A stretch of DNA of 7,216 nt from an uncultured bacterium (GCA_902779075.1 CACZAK010000276.1:1-7216), one strand, 5' to 3'. Positions 1-5,258 are shown, counted from the stretch's first letter. Notes: generated from the sequence alone by a model not told the origin. Numbers and translations: made by a program.

Positions 1-527
1 GCATGCTTCTTCGCGGCGGCCACGCTCCCGGCCTGCACGCAGAAATCGACCAGCACGACCATGCCGCCTTCGGCGGGAATTGCAGACAGATGGCGCCAGG
101 CGCGTTTCTTCTCGCTCGTCAAGTCCGCCGCAACGACCATGACGTTTCCGAGAGCCATGACACAGTGGGCCTCTTCCTTCCAGTCTCCACCAACGGACAT
201 CTGCGCGCTTTTGCCCTTGATCTGCTCGGCCTTGATCCACTTGACGTAGAGGTCCGACTTTTTCCTGTCGATCGGACGGATGTCGATGGCGAAGTCGACC
301 CGCCAACCATCGAACGACCGGGACCAGGCCACGAGCGGATGGTCGTTCGTCTTGCAGGAGTAGCCGACGGGTCCCTTCTGCTTCACGCGCACGCCCTTTG
401 CCAAGGGGACATCGTGGCTCGAGAAGTGCGAATGTTCATTTTTCGTCCCCTTCTCGCAATACCGAATCTCTCCGAATGTTGCGGAGGAAAGGACGACGGC
501 AAACAAAATGACGGATAATCTTTTCAT
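1..527 (-). CDS. Secreted hypothetical protein, partial (3' end outside window)
   Basis: An open frame begins at ATG 527-525 and runs without a stop to the left edge, giving at least 175 residues. The N-terminus reads MKRLSVILFAVVLSSATFGE: a short basic start, a hydrophobic core of about 13 residues and a small-residue region, which is a typical Sec signal peptide with cleavage near residue 16-19. The mature part is polar, with two early Cys (residues 23 and 59) and two more near residues 119 and 165, and alternating hydrophobic/charged stretches that suggest beta structure (for example 'GWRVDFAIDIRPI'). I do not recognise the family. The Shine-Dalgarno is weak. The gene lies 108 bp downstream of the thioredoxin-fold gene on the same strand and could be co-transcribed. 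Certainty is high that it is coding, because the opposite-strand open frame covering the same bases gives no protein-like sequence. No function can be assigned. Confidence 0.75.
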   Translation of the reverse strand, partial: MKRLSVILFAVVLSSATFGEIRYCEKGTKNEHSHFSSHDVPLAKGVRVKQKGPVGYSCKTNDHPLVAWSRSFDGWRVDFAIDIRPIDRKKSDLYVKWIKAEQIKGKSAQMSVGGDWKEEAHCVMALGNVMVVAADLTSEKKRAWRHLSAIPAEGGMVVLVDFCVQAGSVAAAKKH

Positions 528-565
528 CTTTACACCAGCTCTATGAATTGATATTGGAATTGGCA

Positions 566-619
566 ACATTTCCATATTTCCATAATTTCATATTTCCACA
601 TTTCCACAGTTTCACATTC
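566..619. repeat. Degenerate 'atttccat' tandem repeat in intergenic gap
   Basis: The gap between the two left-hand genes is AT-rich and made largely of short imperfect units of TTTCCA or TTTCA spaced 8-9 bases apart (at least six copies). On the coding strand this reads as repeated TGGAAAT. It stands out against the GC-rich flanks. It may be a spreading short repeat or a spacer in the transcript. No palindrome or terminator-like hairpin with a U-tract is visible in it. Confidence 0.6.
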
Positions 620-635
620 AACATCGCCTCCTCAC

Positions 636-1715
636 TTACTTTTTCCGGGAACCCATGAGATGTTCGGCATACTTCACCGCGCCACCCTGTCGGTAGCCGG
701 TCTCGCCGACCTTTTTCCCGTCGCCGTCGAGGATGAGCGCCGTGGGGAAGCCCCTTATGCCGTACTTCTTCGTCAGTTTTTCGTTTTCAGCCTTGGCGCG
801 GTTCGAGAGGAGAGCCTTGTTCTGCGGCGAATCGATGAACACGAGAACGAAATCGTTCTTGACGCCCGCGAGGAACTCTGGTCGGGAAAGAACTTCCCTA
901 TCAAGCTTCATGCACCAGTAGCACCAGTCGCTGCCGGAGAAGCAGGCGTAGACGAGTTTGCCCTCTGCCTTCGCCTTGGCGAGCGCCTCGTCGAGGTTGT
1001 CGGTGAAGCCGCGCGGCGTGGAGCTCTTCGGCGCATCTGCCTTGGCCTCATCGGGTGAAACGACGCCAAGCGTCGGGTCCTGTTTCGGCGAAGGACTCGG
1101 CTCAAGCACCTTCGCCTTCTTGCCGTCCTCTTCCTTGTTCGCGAAAAGCACGTTCACTGGAATGTCGCAGATGAAGAACGAGTTGTTTCGCGGCGCGCCC
1201 TTCTCGGCTTCGATCTCCCCTTCGACTCTTACAGACCGCAACAGAAGCGACTGGTCGTACGGTTCGTTGCCGCCTGCGCCGAGAACGATGATCTTCGTGA
1301 TCGATCCCTTGCCGGACAAAAGTCCAGACCCGCTCGTGCCGAACGGATCCTCGTCCAGCTCGGACTCCTTGAAGTTCGGCTCAAGAAACAGCCTAGCCTT
1401 GACGTCCACGGGGAAGTCGTACGTGAGATGGAACACAGCAAGCTTCCCGGGCGGCACGACTATGCGAGCATTAGTCGGAAGTATCTTCGGCTTCTCAGCG
1501 TCATCGTCGCTAGCCGACATCACCCCCACTTCGTGCAGCTTGACCTTGAAGTCGGCCGGGCCGTACCCCTGCGCACCAGCAAAGACTGCATTTGGCGAGG
1601 ATTTTGCCGTCGCCGCAGGCTGCCCCGCCCATGCCGGGATTGCCGCACCTGCGGCAACAGCGGCAACGAGACATGTCTTTGCGAGTTTCACGTAGAGTAC
1701 TTTTGGTGTTGCCAT
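636..1715 (-). CDS. Secreted protein with C-terminal thioredoxin-fold domain (WCYWC)
   Basis: A 359-residue protein. The start is ATG 1715-1713, preceded by AAGGAG with a 7-nt spacer. A longer in-frame reading from TTG 1781 is rejected because that codon sits inside the -35 box. Residues 1-30 form a signal peptide (basic and hydrophobic, ending in PAWA before GQPA), so the protein is exported to the periplasm or outside. Residues about 50-195 form a beta-rich domain I do not recognise. Residues about 195-235 are a charged, Pro/Ser/Lys-rich linker. Residues about 236-359 are a thioredoxin-like domain of the Thioredoxin_7/DsbD-gamma kind: the redox motif WCYWC is at 264-268 (C265, C268), followed by 'MKLDREVLS', with the cis-proline in GFPT at P324. 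Both redox cysteines are present, so it is probably an active thiol-disulfide reductase or isomerase, partner unknown. The CxxC, cis-Pro and fold assignment is firm; the substrate is not. Confidence 0.9.
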   Translation of the reverse strand: MATPKVLYVKLAKTCLVAAVAAGAAIPAWAGQPAATAKSSPNAVFAGAQGYGPADFKVKLHEVGVMSASDDDAEKPKILPTNARIVVPPGKLAVFHLTYDFPVDVKARLFLEPNFKESELDEDPFGTSGSGLLSGKGSITKIIVLGAGGNEPYDQSLLLRSVRVEGEIEAEKGAPRNNSFFICDIPVNVLFANKEEDGKKAKVLEPSPSPKQDPTLGVVSPDEAKADAPKSSTPRGFTDNLDEALAKAKAEGKLVYACFSGSDWCYWCMKLDREVLSRPEFLAGVKNDFVLVFIDSPQNKALLSNRAKAENEKLTKKYGIRGFPTALILDGDGKKVGETGYRQGGAVKYAEHLMGSRKK

Positions 1716-1722
1716 GGTTTTT

Positions 1723-1728
1723 CTCCTT
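1723..1728 (-). promoter_or_regulatory. Shine-Dalgarno AAGGAG that fixes the start at 1715
   Basis: On the minus strand AAGGAG lies 7 nt before ATG 1715. This supports the shorter, signal-peptide-bearing protein over the 22-codon N-terminal extension. Confidence 0.8.
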
Positions 1729-1752
1729 TTTGCAAAAGAAATTGTCAACGGT

Positions 1753-1781
1753 ATAATACTTTTTCTTTTCGTATTAGTCAA
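1753..1781 (-). promoter_or_regulatory. Sigma70-like promoter for the thioredoxin-fold gene
   Basis: The minus strand carries TTGACT (1781-1776), a 17-bp spacer, then TATTAT (1758-1753). These match the consensus at five of six positions each with ideal spacing. Transcription would start near 1746, leaving a leader of about 30 nt that contains the Shine-Dalgarno. Confidence 0.7.
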
Positions 1782-2061
1782 TGCTATTCCCTTGTGAAAT
1801 CTGACGAGACTCCAAAAAACTTTTTAAAAATCTGACAAACCGTACGCCACAAAGGTAGTTGGGGCGCATGTTTTTAGCCACAAAGAACACAAAGGTCGCA
1901 AAGGGAAGTTCTGTCGCAACCACGTATCGTGCGCCAAGCTGTTTTGAGTACACCGCGAAGAAGCCAACCATCCACATCGCCGCTATTGCGAGATCAGAGA
2001 TTGGGAGAGTTGGAGAAGGTCTCAATAACCCTGAACCCTTCCCCAAAAGCGAGACGCATTG
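1782..2061. other. Intergenic stretch with no supported gene
   Basis: Short open frames exist on both strands here, but none has a Shine-Dalgarno with a recognisable protein. One plus-strand frame begins MFLATKNTKVAKG, which is simply the translated 'cacaaag' repeat. Apart from that repeat I see no RNA gene, operator or mobile-element gene in this stretch. Confidence 0.5.
1879..1905. repeat. Three tandem 9-bp 'cacaaag' repeats
   Basis: The units cacaaagaa, cacaaaggt and cgcaaaggg follow one another at a 9-bp period, with a further isolated 'gccacaaagg' about 35 bp upstream. Repeats of this 'CCACAAAGaaCACAAAGg' type are, from memory, frequent between genes in PVC and other environmental bacteria. 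They often give rise to spurious protein predictions containing 'ATKNTK'. Confidence 0.6.
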
Positions 2062-2072
2062 GGACCTCCTAT

Positions 2073-2097
2073 TGAGTGTGTCATTTTGACACACTCA
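2073..2097. repeat. Perfect 11-bp inverted repeat, 3-nt loop
   Basis: TGAGTGTGTCA, loop TTT, TGACACACTCA is an exact dyad. A near copy in inverted orientation lies at 2229-2245 (TGTGTCA, AAA, TGGCACA, one T-G wobble). There is no U-tract after either, so they look like element ends or binding sites rather than ordinary terminators. Confidence 0.75.
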
Positions 2098-2135
2098 CCT
2101 CGTGTGAAAAGGCCTGTTTGTAACGGAATTTGCTT

Positions 2136-2219
2136 TGGTGCGCAGCAGAGCATGAAATGGTGCGCACCAAAGCATCAAATGGTGCGCACCAAAGCCTTCA
2201 ACGGTGCGCAGCATTAAAA
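2136..2219. repeat. Four 22-bp tandem units with palindromic core
   Basis: Units begin at 2136, 2158, 2180 and 2202, an exact 22-bp period. All share GGTGCGCA. Units 2 and 3 carry the perfect 12-bp palindrome TGGTGCGCACCA followed by AAAGC. Unit 1 has GCAGCA and unit 4 has CGGTGCGCAGCA in its place, so the outer units are degenerate. The first unit together with the upstream TGCTTT forms a longer imperfect dyad (2131-2152). The spacing is close to two helical turns, which would place each core on nearly the same face of the DNA. Confidence 0.75.
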
Positions 2220-2261
2220 TGTCCGAAGTGTGTCAAAATGGCACAGTCATAGTAGAGGTCC

Positions 2262-2466
2262 AGACTTTTGCGTCATACCCAAGGCGCATGGGACCCAACG
2301 GACATGTCAACACGCTTGGGAGAGAAAGGGGAGTGTAACCTTCCTCGCGCGCGCGCGCAACCTTATACATAAGGAAACCCCTCGCACCAGCACTCGCGAG
2401 GGATTTGCGACTGGCTCTCCTTGCCTAGATAGAAATTGAAAAAGGCATGGACACCCGTATTACACA
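2262..2466. other. Intergenic stretch downstream of the UroD-type gene
   Basis: No gene is supported here. It contains a 13-bp alternating CG run (2346-2358), the short dyad CCTTATACATAAGG just after it, and the candidate terminator hairpin listed separately. The plus-strand open frames crossing this stretch have protein sequences rich in Arg, Ser and His with no recognisable fold. Confidence 0.4.
2375..2406 (-). terminator. Candidate terminator hairpin after the UroD-type gene
   Basis: Read on the minus strand, AAATCCCTCGC pairs with GCGAGGGGTTT across a 10-nt loop (11-bp stem, one mismatch). It lies about 60 nt past the stop at 2467. The run after the stem is short (GTTTCCTTAT), so intrinsic termination would be weak. 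The stem is symmetrical enough to work on either strand. Confidence 0.4.
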
Positions 2467-3492
2467 TTATTCCCGCGCGGCGCGGACGAATGCCTCAAGG
2501 TTCTCGCTCTTCGTCTGCGGACCAAGCGCGCAGCCGGAGCAAAGGACAAGTCCGCCCTTGCCGCGGAAAATATCGCAGACCTTCCGCGCCGCCGCATATA
2601 CCTCGTCGGGCGTACCTGTGACAAAGAGCGCGGGATCGACGTTGCCGGAGAGCGTGAACTTCCCGTGCGCGACTTCGAAGACGCGGTTGGCATCCGTTTT
2701 CCAGTCGAGCTCGAACGCTGGGCAGCCCGTCTCCACAAGATCGGGGAGAATCGGATTCACATCGCCGCAGATGTGGCAGAGATAGGGAATGCCACGCGCC
2801 TTGAGATCGGCGGCGAGGCGCGTTTCGCGTTCCTTCGCGAACTGACGGAAACATGCGGGGGATATGACGCTACATCCTTCAGAGCTGTTGCCGTAGCTCG
2901 TCATGTGCGCACCCGTGGCGAAGCACAGCTCGTGCATCTTGAGCGCGACGGAGTACGTGGCGTCGAGAAGGCGGTTGATGTCCTCTTCGTAGTCCTCGTC
3001 GAGAAGATCCATCATGAATTCGTCCATGCCCGTGAGGATGCACGCGAGCGAGAACGCGCCCTGGTCGGCATTGATGCGGATGAAGCGGTCGTTCTCGTTG
3101 CCCCACGCGACGAGGCGTTCGGCGGCCTCGAGGTAGTGGCGGACACGTTCCGACGCGAGGAGGTCAACCTCCTTCACCTTGTCCGGCAACTCTTCGAGCG
3201 GCACGGGCTGCGTTCCCTTCGCGACGGCGGCAAGGTCGTCGGGATACATCACGTCCGCACCACATGCCGACGCGAGAAGCGCCGTGTCGACGTCCAGGAG
3301 CACGCAATCGAGGTCGTACTTCATCGTCGCCTCGGTCATGGCCTTCACCATCACGTCGGGGCTCTCGCGGAATTGCTTCTGCGTGAAGCCCGCCTCGCGC
3401 ACAGCCATCAGGAAGTTGTGCGCCATCACGGGGATGCGTTCAACGGCCTCTCCCGCGAACGCCCTTTTAACCAGATCTATTCTTTCGCCCAT
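2467..3492 (-). CDS. UroD-family protein, MtaA/CmuA-like methyltransferase type
   Basis: A cytoplasmic protein of 341 residues belonging to the uroporphyrinogen decarboxylase superfamily. The heme-pathway HemE signature near the N-terminus (RQAGRY-like) is absent; instead the start reads 'RIPVMAHNFLMAVREAG'. Residues 239-246 contain CHICGD, and C321 lies in 'CSGCALGP', giving the His-X-Cys...Cys zinc-site pattern (H240, C242, C321; C318 nearby) of MtaA, MtbA and CmuA. In those enzymes zinc activates a thiol, often coenzyme M or another methyl acceptor, for transfer from a methyl-corrinoid protein. 'SGNVDPALF' at 282-290 is a further family signature. A methyl transfer role is therefore more likely than heme synthesis, but no corrinoid protein is in view and the substrate is unknown. 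The start is supported by AGGAG with a 9-nt spacer, which overlaps the stop codon of the upstream toxin gene, indicating translational coupling. Confidence 0.9.
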   Translation of the reverse strand: MGERIDLVKRAFAGEAVERIPVMAHNFLMAVREAGFTQKQFRESPDVMVKAMTEATMKYDLDCVLLDVDTALLASACGADVMYPDDLAAVAKGTQPVPLEELPDKVKEVDLLASERVRHYLEAAERLVAWGNENDRFIRINADQGAFSLACILTGMDEFMMDLLDEDYEEDINRLLDATYSVALKMHELCFATGAHMTSYGNSSEGCSVISPACFRQFAKERETRLAADLKARGIPYLCHICGDVNPILPDLVETGCPAFELDWKTDANRVFEVAHGKFTLSGNVDPALFVTGTPDEVYAAARKVCDIFRGKGGLVLCSGCALGPQTKSENLEAFVRAARE

Positions 3493-3501
3493 TTTCTTTT
3501 T

Positions 3502-3506
3502 CTCCT
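3502..3506 (-). promoter_or_regulatory. AGGAG ribosome site overlapping the toxin stop codon
   Basis: The AGGAG for the UroD-type gene overlaps the TAG stop (3507-3505) of the PIN toxin gene, with only 12 nt between the two reading frames. Ribosomes finishing the toxin would sit directly over the next gene's start. Confidence 0.7.
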
Positions 3507-3891
3507 ACACCTTATCGACAAAATCGCCATAGTCAGGCAACACATGATCATGCGTCGCAATTCTCATTCCTTCAACCTGTGCCTGCGCAACAAGCATCCG
3601 ATCAAATGGATCCGAATGTATCGGGGGCAGACCTTCCACCTCTGCGGAATGAACAGATGAAACAAGCAATTCCCTATATCCAGCATCAAGGAACAACCTC
3701 CGTGCCTCATTTGCGGGAATTGGCATCATATCCGGATGCCTCGTACGTTTGATTGCGATCTCCCATATTGACGCTGCGCTGAAATAACAGACGTTGTCCG
3801 GATTCGACAAGATGGCCTTGGCTCTCACAGACAGTTTTTGCGAATCCGTCGTTGACCAGATGAGAATGTGGGTGTCTATAAGGTATTTCAT
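3505..3891 (-). CDS. PIN-domain toxin (VapC-like ribonuclease)
   Basis: A single PIN domain of 128 residues, the usual toxin length. It opens MKYLIDTHILIW, with the first acidic residue at D6. 'SAASIWEIAIKR' (40-49) supplies E44, 'HSDPFDRMLVAQA' (92-104) supplies D94 and D97, and 'ATHDH' supplies D115. The acidic residues expected to hold the metal for RNA cleavage are therefore present and the toxin looks active. This DTHxLIW/DPFDR branch is the 'PilT-like' type II toxin group, whose usual partners are Phd- or AbrB-type antitoxins. Here the start overlaps the stop of a RelB/DinJ-type antitoxin (ATGA), ensuring coupled translation. The target RNA cannot be read from the sequence. Identification as a PIN toxin is secure; the VapC name reflects family only. 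Confidence 0.93.
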   Translation of the reverse strand: MKYLIDTHILIWSTTDSQKLSVRAKAILSNPDNVCYFSAASIWEIAIKRTRHPDMMPIPANEARRLFLDAGYRELLVSSVHSAEVEGLPPIHSDPFDRMLVAQAQVEGMRIATHDHVLPDYGDFVDKV

Positions 3892-4199
3892 TGCGCAAAC
3901 AACTCCGCGACCTCGGCATCCATGTCATCAAACGCTTTGTCGAAATCAGGTCCTAAGGCATACTTGCCGTCCGCAATGCCGATTTTGATACCGCCTCGCC
4001 TCCTTGGTGATTCCGTCGTCGTGTGACTCCCCGTCATGCTCGCCTTTGCCTCGATGGGGAATGGTATTCCACCCCTCATCGCCACCGCGCAGATGAATAA
4101 GTTCACTGCACCAGATGTAGTGAGGCCAACCTCGGCGAAGACCTTCTCCGCCGCGATCCTCTTCTGCTGATCAACCCTTGCCGTTATCATTGATGTCAT
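3888..4199 (-). CDS. RelB/DinJ-family antitoxin
   Basis: A 103-residue protein. Residues 4-46 carry the ribbon-helix-helix DNA-binding fold of RelB/DinJ: strand 'ITARVDQQ', helix 'RIAAEKVFAEVG', then 'LTTSGAVNLFICAVAMRGGIPF', very close to the DinJ consensus. Residues 50-72 form a flexible, Ser/Thr/Arg-rich linker. The C-terminal tail 'ALGPDFDKAFDDMDAEVAELF' is acidic and helical and is expected to wrap and block the toxin. The first ATG (4199) is chosen over the ATG at 4190 because AGAAGG lies 7 nt before it. As in other type II systems the RHH dimer and the toxin complex probably repress their own promoter, but I could not find a clear operator dyad. The partner is a PIN toxin rather than the RelE/YafQ fold usual for DinJ. 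Confidence 0.9.
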   Translation of the reverse strand: MTSMITARVDQQKRIAAEKVFAEVGLTTSGAVNLFICAVAMRGGIPFPIEAKASMTGSHTTTESPRRRGGIKIGIADGKYALGPDFDKAFDDMDAEVAELFAQ

Positions 4200-4206
4200 A
4201 CAAAAG

Positions 4207-4212
4207 CCTTCT
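4207..4212 (-). promoter_or_regulatory. Shine-Dalgarno AGAAGG for the antitoxin
   Basis: It lies 7 nt before ATG 4199 on the minus strand. It decides between the two Met codons at residues 1 and 4 of the antitoxin. Confidence 0.6.
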
Positions 4213-4233
4213 GTTGTATTTCATTCGCAGGAT

Positions 4234-4262
4234 ATTATACCGTATTAACCTGCCTTCTGCAA
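4234..4262 (-). promoter_or_regulatory. Sigma70-like promoter of the toxin-antitoxin unit
   Basis: On the minus strand TTGCAG (4262-4257) is followed after 17 bp by a perfect TATAAT (4239-4234). Transcription would start near 4227, about 28 nt ahead of the antitoxin ATG. The -10 box overlaps a small dyad, ATACGGTAT, which could be part of an autoregulatory operator. Confidence 0.65.
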
Positions 4263-4343
4263 TAGGGTTCTCCTGATCGTAAAGTCGCGCGGGACAAAGC
4301 GTCTTCAAAAGCGCACGGGTTTGAGTCGGTGTGTTTGCAAAGA

Positions 4344-5253
4344 TTATCGGTCGTGCTTGCGTAGGCGATTGTAGAGTGGCGTTGGACATGTAGTAGTCGG
4401 TTCCGGAAACTCCTGATCCACGAAGACGGGCTTGCCGAGACGCTTGGAATCGACCGGCCTGAACGCCGGCGGCTTCGAGCCCGCCGGAGGCGTGATCGTG
4501 ACCGCGCCGGTGGCGTCGTCGATCTTCCAGTTCGCCGCCGGAACCATCCAGTTGTCCTCGTAGCGGCTGGGAAGCAGGTCTTTCGCGTTACGGGGATCGA
4601 CCGCGAGGATGTTGTTCATGAAGACGAACGCACCGTTCGGACTCGGCACCTCGTCGATCGACTCGAGCGTCACCGAATGCGGCTTGAACACGGGCGTGCA
4701 GCGAGGGTCGTTCTCCACTTGGTACGTGCCGAAGATCCGGTTGCCCACAAACGCCACGTTTTGCGAATAGGTGCAGGTCGCGTTGGGAGAAAGCATGTCG
4801 TTGCCCTCGACGAGAACCGGGCCGTGGTCCACCTCGATGAACACGTCGCTCCAGTTGTTCGCCCACAGCCTGTTCCCGACCACGCGCGCGCCCTGCGACA
4901 TCCAGTCGAGCCAGATGCCGCCATATCTGCCGTTGTGGTGGATGCGGTTGTTGCGTATCGTCACGTCCACCGAGCAGAGCAGCTTGAGGCCCGCCGTGTC
5001 CGCGCCGCCGTAGCCCCTGTCCCAGTTGCAGTGGAAGATTTCGCAGTCCTCGATCGTCGAGAACGCCGCGCCGAGGGAGCTGTGGATGCCGGTCTGCCCG
5101 CATTCGGACACCTTGCAGCGGCGCACGACGTGGCGCCCCACGCGCTCCCAGCCGTTGCTCGCGGCGCGCTTGATCGTGTCGTAGTAGCACCGCACGAACG
5201 GGCCGGCGTTGTCGAACTCGTCGCCGTGCTTGCCGAGCGTTATGCCGTCGCCA
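4344..5253 (-). CDS. Downstream C-terminal beta-helix segment, out of frame after +1 shift
   Basis: This frame takes over where the upstream beta-helix frame breaks at the five-G run. It reads 'GGDGITLGKHGDEFDNAGPF' and then 'VRCYYDTIKRAASNGW', ending in TAA at 4344. An isolated start is possible at GTG 5195 (283 residues), but no Shine-Dalgarno is evident, so it is more likely the tail of the preceding frame separated by a frameshift. The sequence is a right-handed parallel beta-helix with short Asn-rich rungs ('VTIRNNRIHHNG', 'ARVVGNRLWANN', 'VLVEGNDML', 'VAFVGNRIFG'), as in pectin-lyase-like proteins. It ends in a non-helical tail ('PPAGSKPPAFRPVDSKRLG'). It is about 90% identical in protein to the segment at 6364-7216. 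The last 17 residues, after FPEP, have no counterpart there and end the protein beside the toxin-antitoxin promoter. Confidence 0.75.
4398..5250. repeat. Direct repeat copy A (C-terminal beta-helix segment)
   Basis: It matches 6364-7216 without any indel at a constant offset of 1966 bp. Homology stops abruptly near 4398, at the codon for the last P of FPEP. The other end cannot be fixed because the partner copy reaches the window edge. Counting by hand, about 25 of 264 residues differ between the two encoded segments. Confidence 0.9.
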
Positions 5254-5258
5254 CCCCC
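5254..5258 (-). other. Frameshift site: five-G run (+1)
   Basis: On the coding strand GAGCCGGGGGTGGCG is read as S-R-G-W in the upstream frame. Taking out one G gives S-R-G-G-D-G-I-T, which joins both open frames and matches the start of copy B (D-G-I-T-L-G). It could be a real indel, a homopolymer sequencing error, or a slippery site. Confidence 0.8.

Larger units (their letters stand above)
2062..2261. mobile_element. Candidate 200-bp MITE-like element with terminal inverted repeats
   Basis: The left end (2062-2095) and the reverse complement of the right end (2227-2261) both start GGACCTC and both finish with CATTTTGACACACT. By hand alignment about 31 of 36 columns are identical. Each end is itself a hairpin. 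The interior carries no plausible coding frame but holds four 22-bp units. Short non-coding elements bounded by inverted repeats are characteristic of miniature inverted-repeat transposable elements. However, no clear target-site duplication is visible and there is no related transposase in the window, so the mobile interpretation is an inference. A structured RNA or a protein-binding array is the alternative. Confidence 0.45.

Noticed and set aside
3..518. Plus-strand open frame of 171 residues
   Set aside because: It is a shadow of the secreted protein on the minus strand, which has a convincing signal peptide.
1774..2094. Minus-strand open frame of 106 residues
   Set aside because: It runs through the 'cacaaag' repeat and the -35 box of the thioredoxin-fold gene. 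Its sequence looks like translated repeat and intergenic DNA.
2073..2097. Hairpin as an intrinsic terminator
   Set aside because: No U-tract follows on either strand, no gene ends close by, and an inverted near copy at 2229-2245 fits element ends better.
2136..2219. CRISPR array
   Set aside because: The units are directly contiguous at 22 bp with no unique spacers, and no cas gene is present.
2346..2358. 13-bp alternating CG run as a Z-DNA or regulatory element
   Set aside because: It is too short and too easily explained by the GC-rich background to support a claim.
2665..3660. Plus-strand open frame of 331 residues
   Set aside because: It is antisense to the UroD-type and PIN genes. High-GC codons in those genes leave the opposite strand open, and the product is Arg/His/Val-rich with no domain.
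4171..4389. Minus-strand open frame of 72 residues (MSNATLQSPTQ...)
   Set aside because: It overlaps the antitoxin start, the toxin-antitoxin promoter and the 3' end of the beta-helix gene, has no good Shine-Dalgarno, and no recognisable fold.
4588..5253. Continuation of the upstream beta-helix frame to the stop at 4588
   Set aside because: After the G-run this frame is Arg/Gln-rich and unlike any protein, while the +1 frame continues the beta-helix exactly as in the other copy.
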